The notes: generated by a model from the sequence alone, not told the origin. DNA of 64,000 bases from Dictyobacter kobayashii (GCF_003967555.1 NZ_BIFS01000001.1:5952001-6016000); one strand, 5' to 3'. Positions 1 through 10,436 are shown, counted from the stretch's first letter. Program-made: numbers and translations.

Positions 1-8
1 GGGATAAA

Positions 9-34
9 GCTGGGGCAAGCCTCGCACGTACAAT
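9..34 (+). repeat. REP-like hairpin unit (degenerate)
   Basis: A short GC hairpin (GCTGGGG-CAA-GCCTCGC) is followed by ACGTACAAT. It is a diverged copy of the GCGGGG(N)CAAGCCCCGC-ACGTACA unit seen again near 17870, 20256, 26312, 35066-35360 and 36509, always in this orientation. The downstream bases (TTTCTTTGGGCTTTT) match those after the last unit of the 35 kb array. No function is known to me. Confidence 0.6.
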
Positions 35-89
35 TTGTGTTTCTTTGGGCTTTTGATTATTTGTTTTGAGCGTAAGGGTTGCCTGCGCT

Positions 90-866
90 TTATAGGGGTT
101 TGCCCCAGGTGATTGTGGCTGTGTATTGTATTTTGAGCTGGCCGTTTTGGCTTTGGGGCGCAAGGAGGTCGTGGACGTTTTGGTTGAAGGCTGTGATATT
201 TGCTGTGGTGGGCATGCGTTGTGGTGAGAGGCTGATTTGTGCGTGTAAGGCGGCCAGGATTTTTTCTTCTGTGTCTGTATAAGTGATTGCCTGGGTGGTG
301 TGTTCGCCCTGTGGTTGGAATAAGTGATGGCGCTCGAGTTCTTTTGCCAGGTCGAAGGGGGATGGTGTGGGGGGGATGGCGTAGTGCTCAAGCAGTTGTT
401 GAATGCTTGCTGGCCAGAGTTCCTGGCGACTGACAAGCGCGAGGGTTCCATGGGGGGTCAGGGCGCTGGCAAAGCGGGACAGGACAATATCCCAATCCAT
501 CCATTGGAGGCTATCGCCGGCTGTAATTAATGAGTAAGGAGGACGCAACTTTACCTGTTCGATAGCGCCAGTGGTCCAGCGCAGGTTGGGATGATGACCG
601 CCTGGGAGGGAACGCCCTTTGCGTGTCATTGGCGAAGAGAGGTCTATCGCATCTACGCGATCTACCAATGCTGCTAATGGTCGGGCCAGGTCCCCTAGCC
701 CGGTGCCCGCATCCAGCACAGCATAAGGATGGTCCTTGAGCAAATCCGCCAGGATGCTGAACGTTTCGGGTGGATAGGGAAAACGGTATTGATAGTTGTC
801 AACAATGCTCTGTTCCTGGAATCTGGTGGCCTCTTTGGCCTGTAGATGATTGGGCTCTGGTGGCAT
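90..866 (-). CDS. Class I SAM-dependent methyltransferase
   Basis: A 258-residue soluble protein with the Rossmann-type SAM-binding motif VLDAGTGLGDL at about residues 50-60. An acidic residue in the next strand (DAIDLSS, about 92-98) would bind the SAM ribose, and a motif IV-like stretch (ITAGDSLQWMDW) follows. Length and layout fit methyltransferase type 11/25 families that act on small molecules. The substrate cannot be read from the sequence. The gene stands alone: upstream lies a hairpin repeat (916-1107) and downstream the REP-like unit at the window edge. The family call is firm, the specificity unknown. Confidence 0.8.
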   Translation of the reverse strand: MPPEPNHLQAKEATRFQEQSIVDNYQYRFPYPPETFSILADLLKDHPYAVLDAGTGLGDLARPLAALVDRVDAIDLSSPMTRKGRSLPGGHHPNLRWTTGAIEQVKLRPPYSLITAGDSLQWMDWDIVLSRFASALTPHGTLALVSRQELWPASIQQLLEHYAIPPTPSPFDLAKELERHHLFQPQGEHTTQAITYTDTEEKILAALHAQISLSPQRMPTTANITAFNQNVHDLLAPQSQNGQLKIQYTATITWGKPL

Positions 867-915
867 GGATGTGTCCTTCTATGGTAGAGAGGGGCAATGG
901 CTGCGGCCATTGCCT

Positions 916-1107
916 GAGTGTCTGATTCCCATGAACCTGGGGAGTTGCCCTTGCGGGCGTGCGCTAACGCGCCCGAGCTGTTTTTTAGAGTGTGTTGCAG
1001 AAATGTGCTGTGCACAGCACATTTCTGCAACACACTCTAAAAAACTTTTTGAGCACCGAAGGTGCGAAATGTATGAGCGGCAAGGGCGCGGAGGTTATGA
1101 GTGTCAG
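916..1107 (+). repeat. Modular hairpin repeat, copy 1
   Basis: Starts with GAGTGTCTGATTCCCAT, the left terminal motif shared with copies 3 and 6. Next is a small GC hairpin (GGGCGTGCGC/GCGCGCCCG, 954-975), then an uninterrupted 64-nt perfect palindrome (981-1044, 32-bp arms, no loop). A third small hairpin follows (GCACC-GAA-GGTGC, about 1053-1065). The right end is degenerate (around ATGAGTGTCAGA, 1097-1108). There is no coding potential. The order of modules is the same in copies 2-4, while the palindrome sequence differs. Confidence 0.8.
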
Positions 1108-1154
1108 ATAGACTTATTGTTTACACGGTTCGAGCTGATATCATAACATATTTT

Positions 1155-1556
1155 CTATCCCTCTGTCTTCGAGGCTATGGATTGATTGATCTCCCAGATG
1201 TTGCCTTCCGGGTCGGCAAAGTGCGCTGTGCGTAGCCCCCAGCGTTGGTCAGTTGGGGGTCGGAGGAAGGTAACTCCCTTTGCCTTGAGCTCCGCGTAGG
1301 CAGCGTCGACATCTTCAACGCCAGCAGCCAGCACGACGCGAGGAGTTCCAGCGATCTTGAGCTCATTGGGATCTGAGCCGAGCAGGTCTGTGGCACCTGA
1401 GGCCGAGAGCAGGATCAGGTACCGTTCTTGCAACTGGAAAGTTGAAGAATTGGCATCGGTTCCTGCATACGGAAGTTTGAGCGTGTCTCGATAAAATGTC
1501 GTACATCTGGCCAGGTCCTGGACAAACACTACCGTCGCGATTATGCCGTCAATCAT
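1155..1556 (-). CDS. VOC (glyoxalase/bleomycin-resistance fold) protein
   Basis: About 133 residues from the ATG at 1556, which has an AGAGGAAG ribosome site just upstream. A longer reading to 1607 is possible but lacks such support. The protein shows paired beta-alpha-beta-beta-beta motifs typical of the vicinal oxygen chelate superfamily: an N-terminal strand with VVFVQDLARCTTFYRDTL, and a C-terminal GLRTAHFADPEGNIWEI segment whose Glu is the usual metal ligand position. Such small stand-alone proteins act as lyases, dioxygenases or drug-binding proteins, and the substrate is not predictable here. No operon partner is evident. Confidence 0.8.
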   Translation of the reverse strand: MIDGIIATVVFVQDLARCTTFYRDTLKLPYAGTDANSSTFQLQERYLILLSASGATDLLGSDPNELKIAGTPRVVLAAGVEDVDAAYAELKAKGVTFLRPPTDQRWGLRTAHFADPEGNIWEINQSIASKTEG

Positions 1557-1868
1557 GATTGCTTCCTCTTTTCCTTTGTTCGCCGTCGATTTCAGAACGG
1601 AGTCCATGGGTGTGTGTATGTGTAAATTTTGTTCCGCTACCAGGGAGAAGGGCAGGCTTGTTTGTGTTCAACAATGAGTAGTTTAGCAGAGAAGGAAGGA
1701 CAAAACTTCTTCAATCTTGCGTTTTTTTCACCGCTTAGACGAAGTAAATCAGATGTTCTTAACTGGTACGTTGACAAGGTGGTGTGCAGGCAATAGAATG
1801 CTTAAGCACAAGGTAGTAATGGGCATGATGTATGAGCGATACGTTCTAGAAAAGGGCGATGGGATAGT

Positions 1869-4800
1869 ATGCAGGTAATTTTCGCAGGTGGCGCAGCCGG
1901 AGTGGGGGCAAGTTGTGTAGCCATAGAGATTGCTGAGCAGTGGATTGTGGTTGATGCTGGTGTGCGGGTGGATCGATCTGCCGATCCTTTGCCAGATCTG
2001 GCGCTGCTGGAGGGCAAAGATGTCAAGGCGATCTTTGTGACACACGCACACGCGGACCATATTGGTGCCTTGCCGTTGCTGCACCGGGCCTTTCCGAGTG
2101 CTCCTATTTATACATCGCGGGCCACGCATCTGCTGATGGAGATCATGCTGGCCGACGCCTTAAAGATTATGAACAAGCGGGCAGTGGAAGAGATGGAGAT
2201 CCCACTCTATCCGGCGGCCCTGGTGGGGAGTATGTTGAGCCGGGTGAGGCCGATCCCTGTTGGGGAGAGTTGTACTGTCGGACAATTGCCGGGAATTACT
2301 ATCCATACCAGTCGGGCCGGGCATATTGCAGGGGCCATGAGTCTGGGCTTTACCAGCAAGCAAGAGAGCATTGTGGTCTCAGGCGACCTGAGCCTGACGC
2401 CGCAGCGGACCGTGCTGGGGGCTGTGCCGCCAGAGATCGAGCGGCCCGACCTGCTGATCCTGGAATCTACCTATGGGGCCCGACTGCATCCCAATCGGCA
2501 GGCTGAAGAGCAGCGCATGGCGCAGGCGGTAGCCGAAGGGTTGAAGAGCGGGCATGTCCTGTTGCCTTGCTTTGGTTTAGGGCGTGGACAGGAGATTCTG
2601 CTCCTGCTACAAGCTATGCAGGAACAAGGGGTAGTGCCGGTCTTTCCGATTTATGTTGATGGGCTGGTGCGGCGCGTCTGTACGGCCTATCAGTTGATGC
2701 CGGAGGCTTTGACGCCACGGCTAGGGCGACAGATACGCAAGGGCTTCTTACCATTTCAGGGCGATAACGTCAACTTTGTACGCGATGCCAGGGAGCGGCA
2801 GACCATTCTGGATGGGCCGCCCGCCTGTATTATCGCCAGTTCAGGAATGCTGACCGGAGGTCCAGCGCCTGGTATGCCGCCCGGCTCGCTGGTAATCCCA
2901 ATGCCTCGATTCTGATCACCGGCTACCAGGACGAAGAATCGCCAGGAAAAAAGCTGCTCGACCTGGCCGAGCACAAGAAAGAGACCCTGGAACTCGAAGA
3001 ACAGCAGATAGCGGTCCAGTGTAAGGTGGCCAAATATAGCCTCTCAGCCCATGCTGATGGAGGAGAGTTGGCCTCGTACGCGGCGCACCTCAAACCACGA
3101 CGGGTGGCGTTGGTGCATGGAGACGACGAGGCCAGGCGGGCCCTGCAGACATTGTTGGAACAGACCGATGTGTTGCTGCCACGCAATGGTGAGACCCTGG
3201 ACCTGAGCGTGCGCCAGAAGAAGCAGCGCGTAGAGTCCTTGCCTGCAGCAGAGACGGTAGTCGTGCCCGAAAGCCTACCTTATGGGATCGGAGACGACGT
3301 AATCTTCAACGCCTCGCACCTGGAGCAGCTATGGAAGGCCCTGGAGCATGTGCCCTCATACCAGGTCGTAACCGTGCGAGACCTGGTTAATGTCTGGTAC
3401 GGTGAGCGAGCGATCCCTGAACATGCGATGTGGCTCTCGGATGTAATGGAAGAAGAGCAGCCCTACGACGAGCCCTATTTTACGCCAGCGGGCGAAATCT
3501 CTGAAGCCTATTATGTACGACGCACTCAGGAAGATGCTGAAGAGGACCGACTGCGCAAACTGGTGGGGCGCATCATATTGTTACGCACAAATCCGGCCGC
3601 CGCCAAGCCGGTCTTCTGCCGGGCGATTGACGCCAGAGAGACCCTGCGTGTCCTCTTTCCCAGAGGCGAATCGTATGACCGAACGAGATTTCCTTTAAGG
3701 GCCCTGCTAGAGGTGGTGGGGCCACTGCCCTACGAAGAAGGGCTGAGCGAAAAGGAGACCCTGACCAGTTGCGTACGCAATGGCCGCAGGATACGCAGGG
3801 GACTCTCAGCCTATGCATTGGCACAGAACTGCCAGGAAGGCGAGAGCTATACTCTGACACAGCTCTGCGAGCTAGCCGGGGTCTCACAGCATAAAGTAGA
3901 GGAGCGCCTGGCGGTAGCCAAACTCGTGCAGCAACATCCACGCTTATTTGAACAGTACGACGACCTGGTGGAAGGGCAAGGGCCAGTTCATTATGGATTG
4001 GCCAGCACATGGCGCGAAGCCCTGAATGAACCGGAGCAGCGTGAACGGCCAGATCAAAACTGGATACTAACAACGATAGAGCGCTACATCGGCACGCCAC
4101 CTGAGCTGATTCGGCGCAGCGTAGATGGTGAGAGCGGAGATGTCACCCTCACATTCATCTATCCCGAAGGAGCCTGGGAGCGCTACCACGAACAGCTAGA
4201 GGCCGCCGCCGAAGAGACTGGCGTGAACATTATCATCTCGCCGCATACGCCCCTGGGTGAGATGAGTAGCTTCGCCCAGAAACAGCTACCGCCCGGACTC
4301 ACCGTTCAGGGCAATCCCTCAATCTTTGTAGAGCAGCGCCTGATCCGCTTCAACTGCTCAGGAGAGGCCAGCGAAGAAGAGATACAGGCCGCCCAGCAAC
4401 GTGTACAGGAAGAGACCGGCTGGACACTGGCGATCGCCAGCAACGCAGGCGTCAGCCAGCCAGCACAGCCAGCAAGGCAAGCTAGCAGCCCCGTAGCGGC
4501 CACACCGATTAGTGCCGGGAGTGTTGTCCAGGAGCAGCAGGCGATCAGTACCGCGCGAGGGCTAATGAGCGGGCTGGCCGGCTTTCTAAAGGTAGGAATG
4601 GAGAAAGCCAACTATGTATTGCGGGTGCGCTTCGAATTCCCTGAAGTAGCGCAGCAACGCTATGGAACGATCTTTCAGCAGATCGAAGAGAGCACAGGCT
4701 GGCACGTCCAGCTGTATCCTCTCACCCCGAGTCAGGAGGCCCTGGCCACCATGGCGCACAGCATGTTGCCTGATGGGCTGGAAGTGATCGGACGCCCCTC

Positions 4801-5485
4801 GATCTACTGGGATCGCAATACCGTGGGCATGCTATGCAAAGGCAGTACAGAGGTCGAAGCGGTATACGAAGCGCAGCGACAATTCACAGCAGAGACAGCC
4901 TGGACGCTAGAGTTACAGGGCATGACCCTGCAAGCCGCACCCGCGACCAGGGATGGTCGCAGACTGGAACCAGAGATAACCGCCAACGAGCAGGATGGAG
5001 ATCAACGAACTGCGGTGGCAGTGGAGCAGACAGCCACCAAACAGATGTTGGTCGAGGCCGACCCCCAGGACCGCGTCTCGCAGGTGCAAGCGATGGCCAA
5101 AGCCAGCGAGCTCCTCAGCGATGCCGAGGACCTGTACCAGATCGGCGTAGATGCCAAACGTGGCTGCTTATGGCTGCATTTCTACTTTCCGAAGGGTGCG
5201 CGTGTGAAGTATGCCCAACGCTTCCAGGAGATCAAAGCCCAGACCGGCTGGGATGTTGAGCTACACGAACGTGTGCACCTGAAAGCGCTCACAAACACTG
5301 CCCGCAGGCTAATCCCGATCGAAGCTAAGATCATCGGCAAGCCCAATATCGACCATGGGCGGCAGCGCATCACCTTCACCGGCATCGGTGCGATGAGTGC
5401 GCAGGCCAAAGAAGAGGCCCAGCGCACCTTCGAAGCAGCCACCGGCTGGCAATTAGAGCTCAGGCTGGGCACCAGCGAGTCATAA
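1869..5485 (+). pseudogene. CPSF-like MBL/beta-CASP ribonuclease with three C-terminal repeats (frameshifted)
   Basis: Two reading frames (1869-2915 and about 2867-5485) join into one protein of about 1,205 residues if one base is restored near 2865-2867. The first frame carries the MBL motifs VVDAG, THAHADHIG (residues 58-66), AGHIAGA and SGDLS, then beta-CASP motif A (ESTYG) and motif B region (CFGLGRGQE). Motif C (SLSAHAD) lies at about 3039-3059 in the second frame. The layout is that of CPSF73/archaeal-CPSF RNases more than RNase J. After the nuclease comes a helical linker, then three related modules of about 105 residues (roughly 4135-4440, 4610-4915, 5125-5470), each with a strand, an amphipathic helix, a TGW/TGV motif and a GxPxI motif. 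Their fold is unknown to me; KH-like RNA binding is a guess. The break may be a sequence error, since both halves are fully conserved. Confidence 0.75.
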
Positions 5486-5653
5486 ATGAAGTTTGTGAGT
5501 GTTAATTGATGAAAAACGCCGACAAACTTCAGATCATAGCCCGGGATAATGGCACCATCAGCATAGACAAAAAAGGCTCTTGTTCCAACTCCATTTGTAT
5601 GATACCTTCTTTAAATAGGTGTATTTATGGAAATGTATCAAATTACAGGAGCA

Positions 5654-6593
5654 ATGATGACTCGCAAAGGCTGGCTACTCTTTATCGCCATCTCTGTATT
5701 CTGGGGTATTCCCTATTTCTTTATCAAAATTGCCGTAAGTGAACTGGACCCGGCTGTGGTAGTGTTTGCCCGTGCCGCGATTGCCGCTATGGTACTGTTA
5801 CCAATGGCGGCCCGGCAGAAAACGCTGCGGCCACTCCTCAAGAACTGGCCTATTGTCCTGCTCTTCTCGCTTATCCACATGGTCGGAGCATTCCTGTTGA
5901 TTAGCTATGGTGAACAACATGTTGCCTCCTCCCTCACCAGCCTGCTAATCGCCGCCAATCCAATCCTGGTCGCGCTGATCGCACTGGGCTTCGACAAGAG
6001 CGAGCGCGTCACCGGTCTACGCCTGGTTGGGCTACTGGTTGGAATGGTAGGCCTGGTGGTCCTGCTGGGCTTCGACATTGGGGAGACGGACAGATGTGGC
6101 TTGGGCAGTATTGATCTTGCTCGCGGCAACCGGCTATGCGATTGGTGCCATGATGCTCAAAAACCGACCGCTGGTCAATTTGTCCAGGGTCGCCGTGGCC
6201 GCCGGCGAGTGTAGCATCACAACTATTGTGTTATTGCCATTGATTCTGACGCGGCTCCCCAGCAGGGTACCCAGTGCAGGCGTCATGGTGAGCCTGCTCA
6301 TCCTCGGCCTGATCTGCACAGCCCTGGCCTTACCGACCTTCTTCGCACTCATCGCCGAAGTGGGAGCCAGTCGCGGCACGGTCATCACCTATGTCAACCC
6401 CGCCGTCTCCGTGCTCCTGGGCGTAACAATCCTGCGTGAGCAGCTCACCATCGCCACCATCGTAGGTTTCCTATTGATTATCGCCGGCTCCTGGCTCTCT
6501 ACCACTGGCGCCATCCCGTTCCTGACCAGGCCCAAATTGACGCAGCCAGAAGTCACCATTGATACACTGGTAGAGACCTCGGCCAGAGAATGA
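5654..6593 (+). pseudogene. EamA/DMT-family transporter (frameshifted)
   Basis: A ten-helix drug/metabolite transporter read in two frames. Residues from 5654 give the first five helices (GWLLFIAISVFWGIPYFFIK onward) and a second frame from about 6080 to 6593 gives helices six to ten. A one-base gain (or two-base loss) near 6080-6095 separates them, at the junction of the two EamA repeats. The ATG at 5654 is preferred because CAGGAG lies just upstream; an in-frame ATG at 5627 lacks this. DMT proteins export amino acids or other metabolites; the substrate is not determinable. A strong terminator follows at 6636. Confidence 0.8.
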
Positions 6594-6635
6594 TGAGCTT
6601 CCTGGGCAGCAGGCAAAGCTTTTTCAGGTTACCAG

Positions 6636-6672
6636 GCGAGGGAGGAACAACGGTTCCTCCCTCGCTTTTTTT
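6636..6672 (+). terminator. Rho-independent terminator
   Basis: A 13-bp perfect stem (GCGAGGGAGGAAC / GTTCCTCCCTCGC) with a 4-nt loop is followed by seven T residues. It lies 43 bp after the EamA stop and should end that transcript. The opposite strand lacks a T run, so it is probably one-directional. Confidence 0.85.
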
Positions 6673-6680
6673 GGGCGTGA

Positions 6681-7409
6681 TTAGATGGTGAGGACGCGGA
6701 TCCGACCGATGTTGAGGATGGCTTTACCACAGATGAGGCGGATAGGACCCTGCGACAGGCTGTCGGTTTTGGCGCTACTGGCGCGGCTGACTCGATGGCC
6801 ATCGATGTAGAAGAAGACCCTTGAGCCCTGTACTTCCACACGGTAGTTGTGCCATTTCGCCTGGGGATCATAATCTAAGACTTGCGGGCTGGCATCATCC
6901 ATCTCATGCTCGAAAGGGTCGATAACTATTTCTGAGAGCGGATGGACCGAAAAGGCATGGTGGCTTGTGGTAAGCAGGTTGAGGATGTGGGCCTGATAAC
7001 CATCTTTGCCAGTCGCCGGATCGGCATTGAGCATAAAATAGCCACCATCCTTCGGCACACTCACAATCTGGACCCGGTATTCGACCGCGTAGTTGGACAT
7101 GGTTGGAGTATAGGGAAGTTGGAGCGTGCGATTCTCACCCAGGTCGGTCTGGAGCGTGTCGCTGGAGATTTTCTTCCAGCCAGCGGAAGGGTGCCAGCTC
7201 GTCAGGCTCTGTGACCAGTTGGATTGGTAGAGAACCACCCCGGCTGGCTGCTTAGTGGGTGCAGGCTTTGCAGGGACCGAGGTAGGGGATGAGGTACCGG
7301 TGGAGGGGCCTGAGGCGCAGGCAGACAGCAGGCCGAGCAGCGTGAAGAGTAGCAGGTAGCCGCGCCGTACGGTTGGGTAGCGGCACTTAGAATGAGTGGC
7401 AGCGAACAT
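6681..7409 (-). CDS. Secreted lipoprotein with LamG/DUF1080-like beta-sandwich
   Basis: About 242 residues from the ATG at 7409. The N-terminus has Arg residues, a hydrophobic stretch (YLLLFTLLGLL) and a lipobox LSAC with Cys31, then a Ser/Thr/Pro-rich linker of about 30 residues, as in a lipid-anchored surface protein. The rest is beta-rich, with a pattern like concanavalin/3-keto-glycoside hydrolase (DUF1080) domains: WSQSLTSWHPSAGWK near the start and WHNYRVEVQGSRVFFYIDG near the end. Carbohydrate binding is an inference from the fold. A longer start at 7478 would place extra polar residues before the signal peptide and is less likely. Confidence 0.65.
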   Translation of the reverse strand: MFAATHSKCRYPTVRRGYLLLFTLLGLLSACASGPSTGTSSPTSVPAKPAPTKQPAGVVLYQSNWSQSLTSWHPSAGWKKISSDTLQTDLGENRTLQLPYTPTMSNYAVEYRVQIVSVPKDGGYFMLNADPATGKDGYQAHILNLLTTSHHAFSVHPLSEIVIDPFEHEMDDASPQVLDYDPQAKWHNYRVEVQGSRVFFYIDGHRVSRASSAKTDSLSQGPIRLICGKAILNIGRIRVLTI

Positions 7410-7540
7410 ATTAAAAAGTCCTTTTCCACCTCCTGGTGGAGGAATATATTGCTGATAGCAGCTACGCTTTTTATCCATATATATTATGCATATAGATACG
7501 CTTTTTGTGTTCCTTTTTTCACAGCCTGGTTAGCACCCTA

Positions 7541-7696
7541 TGCGAACGTGCGCTGGCGCGCCCGAGCTTTTTTCTTATGTGGTGCAAAAAGTGCGCTCAG
7601 TGCACTTTTTGCACCACATAAGAAGACTTCTTGAGCGCCAAGGGCGCTCAAACTCAGGCGTGAAGATCTCGGAAATCATGAGAGCCTGACACACTC
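7541..7696 (+). repeat. Modular hairpin repeat, copy 2
   Basis: Small GC hairpin (GTGCGCTGGCGCGC region, 7548-7564), then a 22-bp perfect stem (7573-7594 with 7602-7623) around a 7-nt loop. Third hairpin GAGCGCC-AAG-GGCGCTC (7633-7649) and the conserved tail CTCAGGCGTGAAGAT follow. The right terminal motif ATGAGAGCCTGACACACTC (7678-7696) is nearly the reverse complement of the left motif of copy 3. The left terminus is eroded. It sits between the divergent lipoprotein and flavoprotein genes. Confidence 0.8.
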
Positions 7697-7792
7697 AAAA
7701 GAGTGAGCGGAGGGCGATTTTTTGTCATGTTATTTCATTGTATTTCAAAAATGGAGCGGTACCGGGATGAGGGGTTCCAAAAGTAATCTGGC

Positions 7793-7823
7793 TTGACGTA
7801 CGACATTATTGTCGTGTTATAAT
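7793..7823 (+). promoter_or_regulatory. Promoter with internal operator-like dyad
   Basis: TTGACG (7793-7798) and TATAAT (7818-7823) are 19 bp apart. Between them lies a perfect dyad ACGACA-TTAT-TGTCGT (7800-7815). The promoter faces the flavoprotein pair. A repressor bound to the dyad would block RNA polymerase; the winged-helix protein at 10627 is a possible binder, but this is inference. Confidence 0.55.
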
Positions 7824-7899
7824 TTTCGTATATGTTAACAAAAAAACCATGAATTTCAATTTAAGAAGCTTAAAAATGGATAGTCAGGAGTAGGCAAAT

Positions 7900-9141
7900 A
7901 TGAGTGTTATTATAGGCGGACCCGGAGAGGCTGTAGAAGTTTCCAATACCACATATGATGTAGTTGTACTTGGTGCTGGTCCTTATGGGCTCTCGGCGGC
8001 GGCCCATTTGAAGCAGCGAGGATTGAAGGTCGCGGTCTTTGGCAAGCCGCTATTATTATGGAGAGAGCACATGCCACAAGGGATGCTGTTGCGCTCCTAC
8101 TGGTGGGCCTCTAACCTTTCTGATCCTGCTCAAAAATACACCTTCAAGCATTACTTGATCGAGCAAGGAATCGAGCCAAGCCCCTCCCTTGATCCGTTGC
8201 CCATCCAAACATTTATTGATTATGCGCTCTGGTTCCAGCAGCATGCGGTTCCCGACCTTGACGAGACATATATTTCCTCGATCGAGCGCAATGATCGACA
8301 CTATACCGTCAAACTGGTTGATGGCCGAATCCTTTCCAGTCGTACTATTGTCATGGCGCCCGGATTACATTACTATCGTTATATTCCCGAAGAATACCGT
8401 GCGTTGCCCTCGAACCTGGTCTCCCACTCGACTGATCATCAGCATTTCAGAGACTTTGCAGGGAAAGAGGTCGCGATCATTGGACGCGGGCAAGCGGCCC
8501 TGGAAACAGCGGCGCTGGCAGCAGAAGCGGGTGCCAACGTCCAGATCATCAGCCGCAGTCCTTTAAAGTGGGTCAAAGTTGCCAGTGGCAAATTGCCACC
8601 GTGGCTGCAACAGTTACGCGCGCCTAAAGCTGGTATGGGCAGTAGCTGGATGAACCTCTTGCTTGAAAAGTACCCTTACATGTTGCAGCGCCTCCCACAG
8701 GAGCGCAGGGATACGCTGGTTGATACAACCCACGGCCCGGCTGGTTCGCACTGGTTGAAGCCGCGCCTGCTCGGCAAGGTCCAGATTTTGGAAGAGACAG
8801 CAATTTTAGAGGCCAAAGAGAGTGGGGAGCGCGTCACACTCAAGCTCTCAACTGGCAAATCGATTGAGGTTGATCATGTCATCCTGGGGACCGGCTTCAA
8901 GGCAGACCTCAAGCGTCTCCCGATGCTCGATCCGACAATCACCGAAGCTGTACGGACCTATCAGGGTTCACCTGTATTGAACACATGGTTTCAATCCAGT
9001 ATGCCCGGCCTCTACTTTATTGGTTACTCGTCAGTGCGCAGTTTCAGCCCTATGTATCGATTTGTAATCGGGGCGGACGCAGCCGCGAAGCGTGTTTCCT
9101 CTGCTATTGCCCGCGACTTGACCGTGGCGGCACGAGTGTAA
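7900..9141 (+). CDS. FAD/NAD(P)-binding monooxygenase-like flavoprotein 1
   Basis: 413 residues with two dinucleotide-binding motifs. VVLGAGPYGLSAAAHL (about residues 23-38) would bind FAD; VAIIGRGQAALETAALAAE (about 190-208) would bind NADPH. The conserved ATG/GTGF-type segment LGTGFKADL near residue 330 is typical of N-hydroxylating and flavin monooxygenases (SidA/IucD-like and FMO relatives). Substrate unknown. It is followed 53 bp later by a paralogue of the same length, and both share the WxxHxPQGMLLRS-like segment, so the pair arose by duplication. It is preceded by the promoter at 7793. Confidence 0.75.
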   Translation: MSVIIGGPGEAVEVSNTTYDVVVLGAGPYGLSAAAHLKQRGLKVAVFGKPLLLWREHMPQGMLLRSYWWASNLSDPAQKYTFKHYLIEQGIEPSPSLDPLPIQTFIDYALWFQQHAVPDLDETYISSIERNDRHYTVKLVDGRILSSRTIVMAPGLHYYRYIPEEYRALPSNLVSHSTDHQHFRDFAGKEVAIIGRGQAALETAALAAEAGANVQIISRSPLKWVKVASGKLPPWLQQLRAPKAGMGSSWMNLLLEKYPYMLQRLPQERRDTLVDTTHGPAGSHWLKPRLLGKVQILEETAILEAKESGERVTLKLSTGKSIEVDHVILGTGFKADLKRLPMLDPTITEAVRTYQGSPVLNTWFQSSMPGLYFIGYSSVRSFSPMYRFVIGADAAAKRVSSAIARDLTVAARV

Positions 9142-9194
9142 TAGACAGAAATCTCTAGCATGCATCTATACAATTATGTAGAAAGAGAAGAATT

Positions 9195-10436
9195 ATGAGC
9201 ACCCTGATCCAGAGGCAAGGTATGGCCTCTGCCAGCTCCGAGTCCTCGCCCTCTGTGGAAGTGGCGATTGTCGGGGCTGGTCCCTATGGACTCACGGCGG
9301 CTGCTCACCTGCGAGCCAGGGGCAGAGATGTGATGGTTTTCGGTAAACCCTTCAGCTTCTGGAGAGATGCCACTCCGAAGGATATGCTGCTGCGTTCTTC
9401 CTGGTGGGCCACCAGCCTTTCTGATCCGAAAGGGCATTACAGTTTCGCCCGTTACTTGCAAGAGAAACAGATGCCCCAGCCCTGGCCGCTACCCAGAGCC
9501 GTCTTCGCCGATTACGGCCACTGGTTTCAGCAGCACGCAGTCCCTAATGTTGATGAGGTGCAAGTTACGCAGGTCAGAGGCCAGAACCGACGTTTTCAGA
9601 TCGAGCTGGCCGATGGTCGCAGTATCACCAGTCGGGCGGTCATCATGGCTGTTGGTACGGGCTATTATGTTAATCATCCCATCGAGTATGCGCACCTATC
9701 GCCAGAGCGTGTCTCACACATCTCACAGCATAATAGCTATGACAAATTTCGCGGTCAACGTGTGGCCATTATTGGTCGAGGTCAGGGAGCGTTAGAGGCC
9801 GCCGCCCTTGCCCATGAGAACGGAGCCGAGGTCCACGTGGTCTCGCGTTCCCCGCTCAGATGGCTTCCAGTGGACCTTCCGCGTAAACGATCATTGATGG
9901 AAAGGATACGCGAGCCACGTGCTGGCATTGCCTCTGGCTGGTTTCCCTGGGGTCTAGAGCATTTCCCCTACGTGTTTCATGCTCTACCTGAGTCCGCTAA
10001 GGCGCGCTTATTCCGAGGTCGTGGGCGTTACGGCCCGGCAGGAGCCGCCTGGTTGCAACCGCGCCTGCTTGACAAGGTGGTTTTCCATGAGAATCAGCAG
10101 CCAGAAAGGATCGACGAACGAGAAGACGGCATCAGGCTAGCTCTTACACCAGAAGGAAAGGACCTCATCGTAGATCACGTGTTATTGGGGACCGGCTATC
10201 AGGTTGACATAGCCAGGTTACCCATGCTCGACCCTTCATTGCTGGCCGCAATCCAGACCGCAAACGGGGCACCGATCCTCTCAAGCTGGTTTGAAAGCAG
10301 CGTTGCCGGTCTCTACTTCACCGGACTCTCGTCCGTGCCCAGTTTTGGTCCTCTTTTCCGTTTTGTGGTGGGTACCGATGCGACCGCTCGTCGTCTCACA
10401 GCGGCTATACAGCGAAAATCCGGCAAAGCAGTCTGA
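9195..10436 (+). CDS. FAD/NAD(P)-binding monooxygenase-like flavoprotein 2
   Basis: Also 413 residues and clearly paralogous to the preceding gene over its whole length. FAD motif VAIVGAGPYGLTAAAHLRAR is at about residues 24-43, NADPH motif VAIIGRGQGALEAAALAHE at about 191-209, and LGTGYQVDI near 332. The start is the ATG at 9195 with AGAGAAGAA upstream. The pair presumably forms an operon and may give a heteromer or two enzymes with different substrates; the sequence does not distinguish these. The downstream gene is a small regulator. Confidence 0.75.
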   Translation: MSTLIQRQGMASASSESSPSVEVAIVGAGPYGLTAAAHLRARGRDVMVFGKPFSFWRDATPKDMLLRSSWWATSLSDPKGHYSFARYLQEKQMPQPWPLPRAVFADYGHWFQQHAVPNVDEVQVTQVRGQNRRFQIELADGRSITSRAVIMAVGTGYYVNHPIEYAHLSPERVSHISQHNSYDKFRGQRVAIIGRGQGALEAAALAHENGAEVHVVSRSPLRWLPVDLPRKRSLMERIREPRAGIASGWFPWGLEHFPYVFHALPESAKARLFRGRGRYGPAGAAWLQPRLLDKVVFHENQQPERIDEREDGIRLALTPEGKDLIVDHVLLGTGYQVDIARLPMLDPSLLAAIQTANGAPILSSWFESSVAGLYFTGLSSVPSFGPLFRFVVGTDATARRLTAAIQRKSGKAV

